A stretch of DNA of 35,976 bases, from the NCBI RefSeq assembly GCF_000485595.1, contig NW_014577146.1:111199-147174 (forward strand), in the 5' to 3' direction. Positions within the stretch are counted from its first letter, which is position 1; every line of letters begins with the position of its first letter. Of the stretch, positions 34,859 through 35,976 are shown one piece after another. Below the pieces are notes generated by a model that saw nothing but the letters and a program-made list of their open reading frames with translations, ran no database searches and had not been told where the DNA came from. The DNA comes from Priapulus caudatus (taxonomy: Eukaryota; Priapulida; Priapulimorpha; Priapulimorphida; Priapulidae). Made by a program: the position numbers and the translations under genes.

Positions 34859-35976
34859 TGTGTGAGTAAAACTTTCGTACGCGATGCAAAAAAAATTCCA
34901 TAATGCACACAACGTCCGCACACAGTGGCCGAAAGAGATAGAAGGGGAAGACAGCTAGGGAGCAAGGGAGAAAGCGAGGTGCGCAGGAGAGACAACGCTA
35001 GAGCGATTAGATGAATATTTAGATGAATAAATCATTAGATGCATAAACCTATAACGACGTGGGGAGCAGCGAGGAGCTGCATGTGTATCTCCTCAGTCAC
35101 GTCCCAACAAACCAATGGCATTCAACCCGTTAACAGCATCGACAACTGAAATGTCCACATATAGTAAGTATATGTGCTAATGAAATTTCTTTGCCGCCGC
35201 ACTAATCACAGAGGACTACCTTCGCGCGCGCACGCGGATCACACTCGACATGCGACCGCCTCGCACGAGGCTATTGTCTCCCGACGCTCTCTCCCGTGCG
35301 CGCGTGTAGCTTTAAGCGCCTAAATGAAAGCAGCTGTCCCGCGCCGCTCGCCCGCCCGCCCTCCCGGACAGGTTGCAAGCAGCGCCGACTGCGGCGCCTG
35401 CTGCCTGCCCGTCCGCGCTGCCGCGCATGCGCACACCAGTTCACTCGCGAGAAAGAAACGTGCGTGTCGCGTAGCAGCTATAGTGCTCAGGAAGCAATAA
35501 TTTTCTACTACGGTCGACATGCGGGGTATTATTATAGGACATGTGTGATACTACTATAATATTATGCTTGATATTATTACAGTACAAACGTGATGTCGAT
35601 ATGGTATACGTGTGTAGCCTAATATTACTATAGTATAGTATAGTATGCTTTAAATATTATGGTGCATACGTGATGATGGCCCACTACGTATATGTAATGC
35701 TACTATATGGTATGATTATTTGATATAATAATAATAATAATTATTATTATTATTATTATTATTTCCAAAGTGGAGCACGGCATTAGCCGGTGGCTTCTGG
35801 GTTGACCGTGTCCCAACCTAGGACATAGGGATTCAATCCAGAATTTTTCGCAGGATGTGTGCTGTTCCCAGTAGTGGGACTTTCTGCACTTCTTGGGCAG
35901 TGTGGTGGCCAGGGAGTTTCTTAATGTTCTTCGTCTCCTTCTTCTTCTTCTTCTTCTTCTTCTTCTTCTTCTTCTT
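34859..35976 (+). repeat. Segmental duplication, copy 2 (cut by window end)
   Basis: The same order of sequence as 31782-32997, offset about 3.08 kb, with the same GC-rich patch (NRF1-type GCGCATGCGC at 35423-35432) and SINE. It is about 7% shorter through many tiny deletions and carries one insertion (about 35900-35912, with GCAGTGTGGT) relative to copy 1. It ends in the CTT tail at the window edge. Confidence 0.95.
35774..35976 (+). mobile_element. tRNA-derived SINE, copy 2 (partial)
   Basis: The B-box-like GGATTCAATCC (35829-35839) and the TTCCCAGTAGTGGGACTTTC body are identical to copy 1, followed by (CTT)n from about 35937 to the end. The tRNA-like head is shortened by several small deletions. 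Confidence 0.65.

Overview
The window is animal (metazoan) nuclear DNA. It has small exons split by introns with GT-AG borders, long microsatellites, telomere-type (TTAGGG)n islands, transposon remnants and a 930-base assembly gap. There is no sign of bacterial, phage or CRISPR content.

The one gene I can prove is on the minus strand: the 5' half of a COE/EBF (Collier/Olf-1/EBF) transcription factor. Six coding exons were read directly: 24827-24706, 23413-23257, 21447-21384, 19444-19389, 16822-16749 and 16325-16257. They splice in phase into 180 codons plus two bases, from the initiator Met through the zinc knuckle of the DNA-binding domain. Exon 7 and everything after it (rest of the DNA-binding domain, IPT/TIG, HLH, C-terminus) were not found. 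They lie in the gap (14264-15193) or beyond the left edge. Residue choices such as LLYANG and FIEKD resemble invertebrate, especially protostome, COE proteins. TTAGGG-type repeats argue mildly against most arthropods. I cannot name the species.

Layout: 1-1560, no recognisable feature. 1580-2480, G+T-rich. 3010-3210, a small inverted-repeat element with a telomere-like core. 3600-6060, a 2.4-kb purine-rich stretch that opens spurious minus-strand ORFs. 8330-9112, a LINE 3' tail followed by a 552-bp non-autonomous DNA transposon with 57-bp terminal inverted repeats, a 9-bp target duplication, internal telomere-like repeats and a tRNA-like segment. 10390-11215, an eroded ~59-bp tandem array. 11547-11896 and 14066-14263, microsatellites next to the gap. 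15590-16180, a CpG-rich patch. 16257-24827, COE exons and introns. 24828-25500, COE 5' leader and probable promoter. 25860-29117, a minisatellite and then about 2.3 kb of CATA and TAGA tetranucleotide arrays. 30600-31780, complex GT arrays. 31782-32997 and 34859-35976, a duplicated segment with a GC-rich NRF1-like patch and a tRNA-derived SINE.

The two copies of that last duplication differ mostly by 1-2 base indels. This suggests residual long-read consensus error, so reading frames outside the verified COE exons should be treated with caution.
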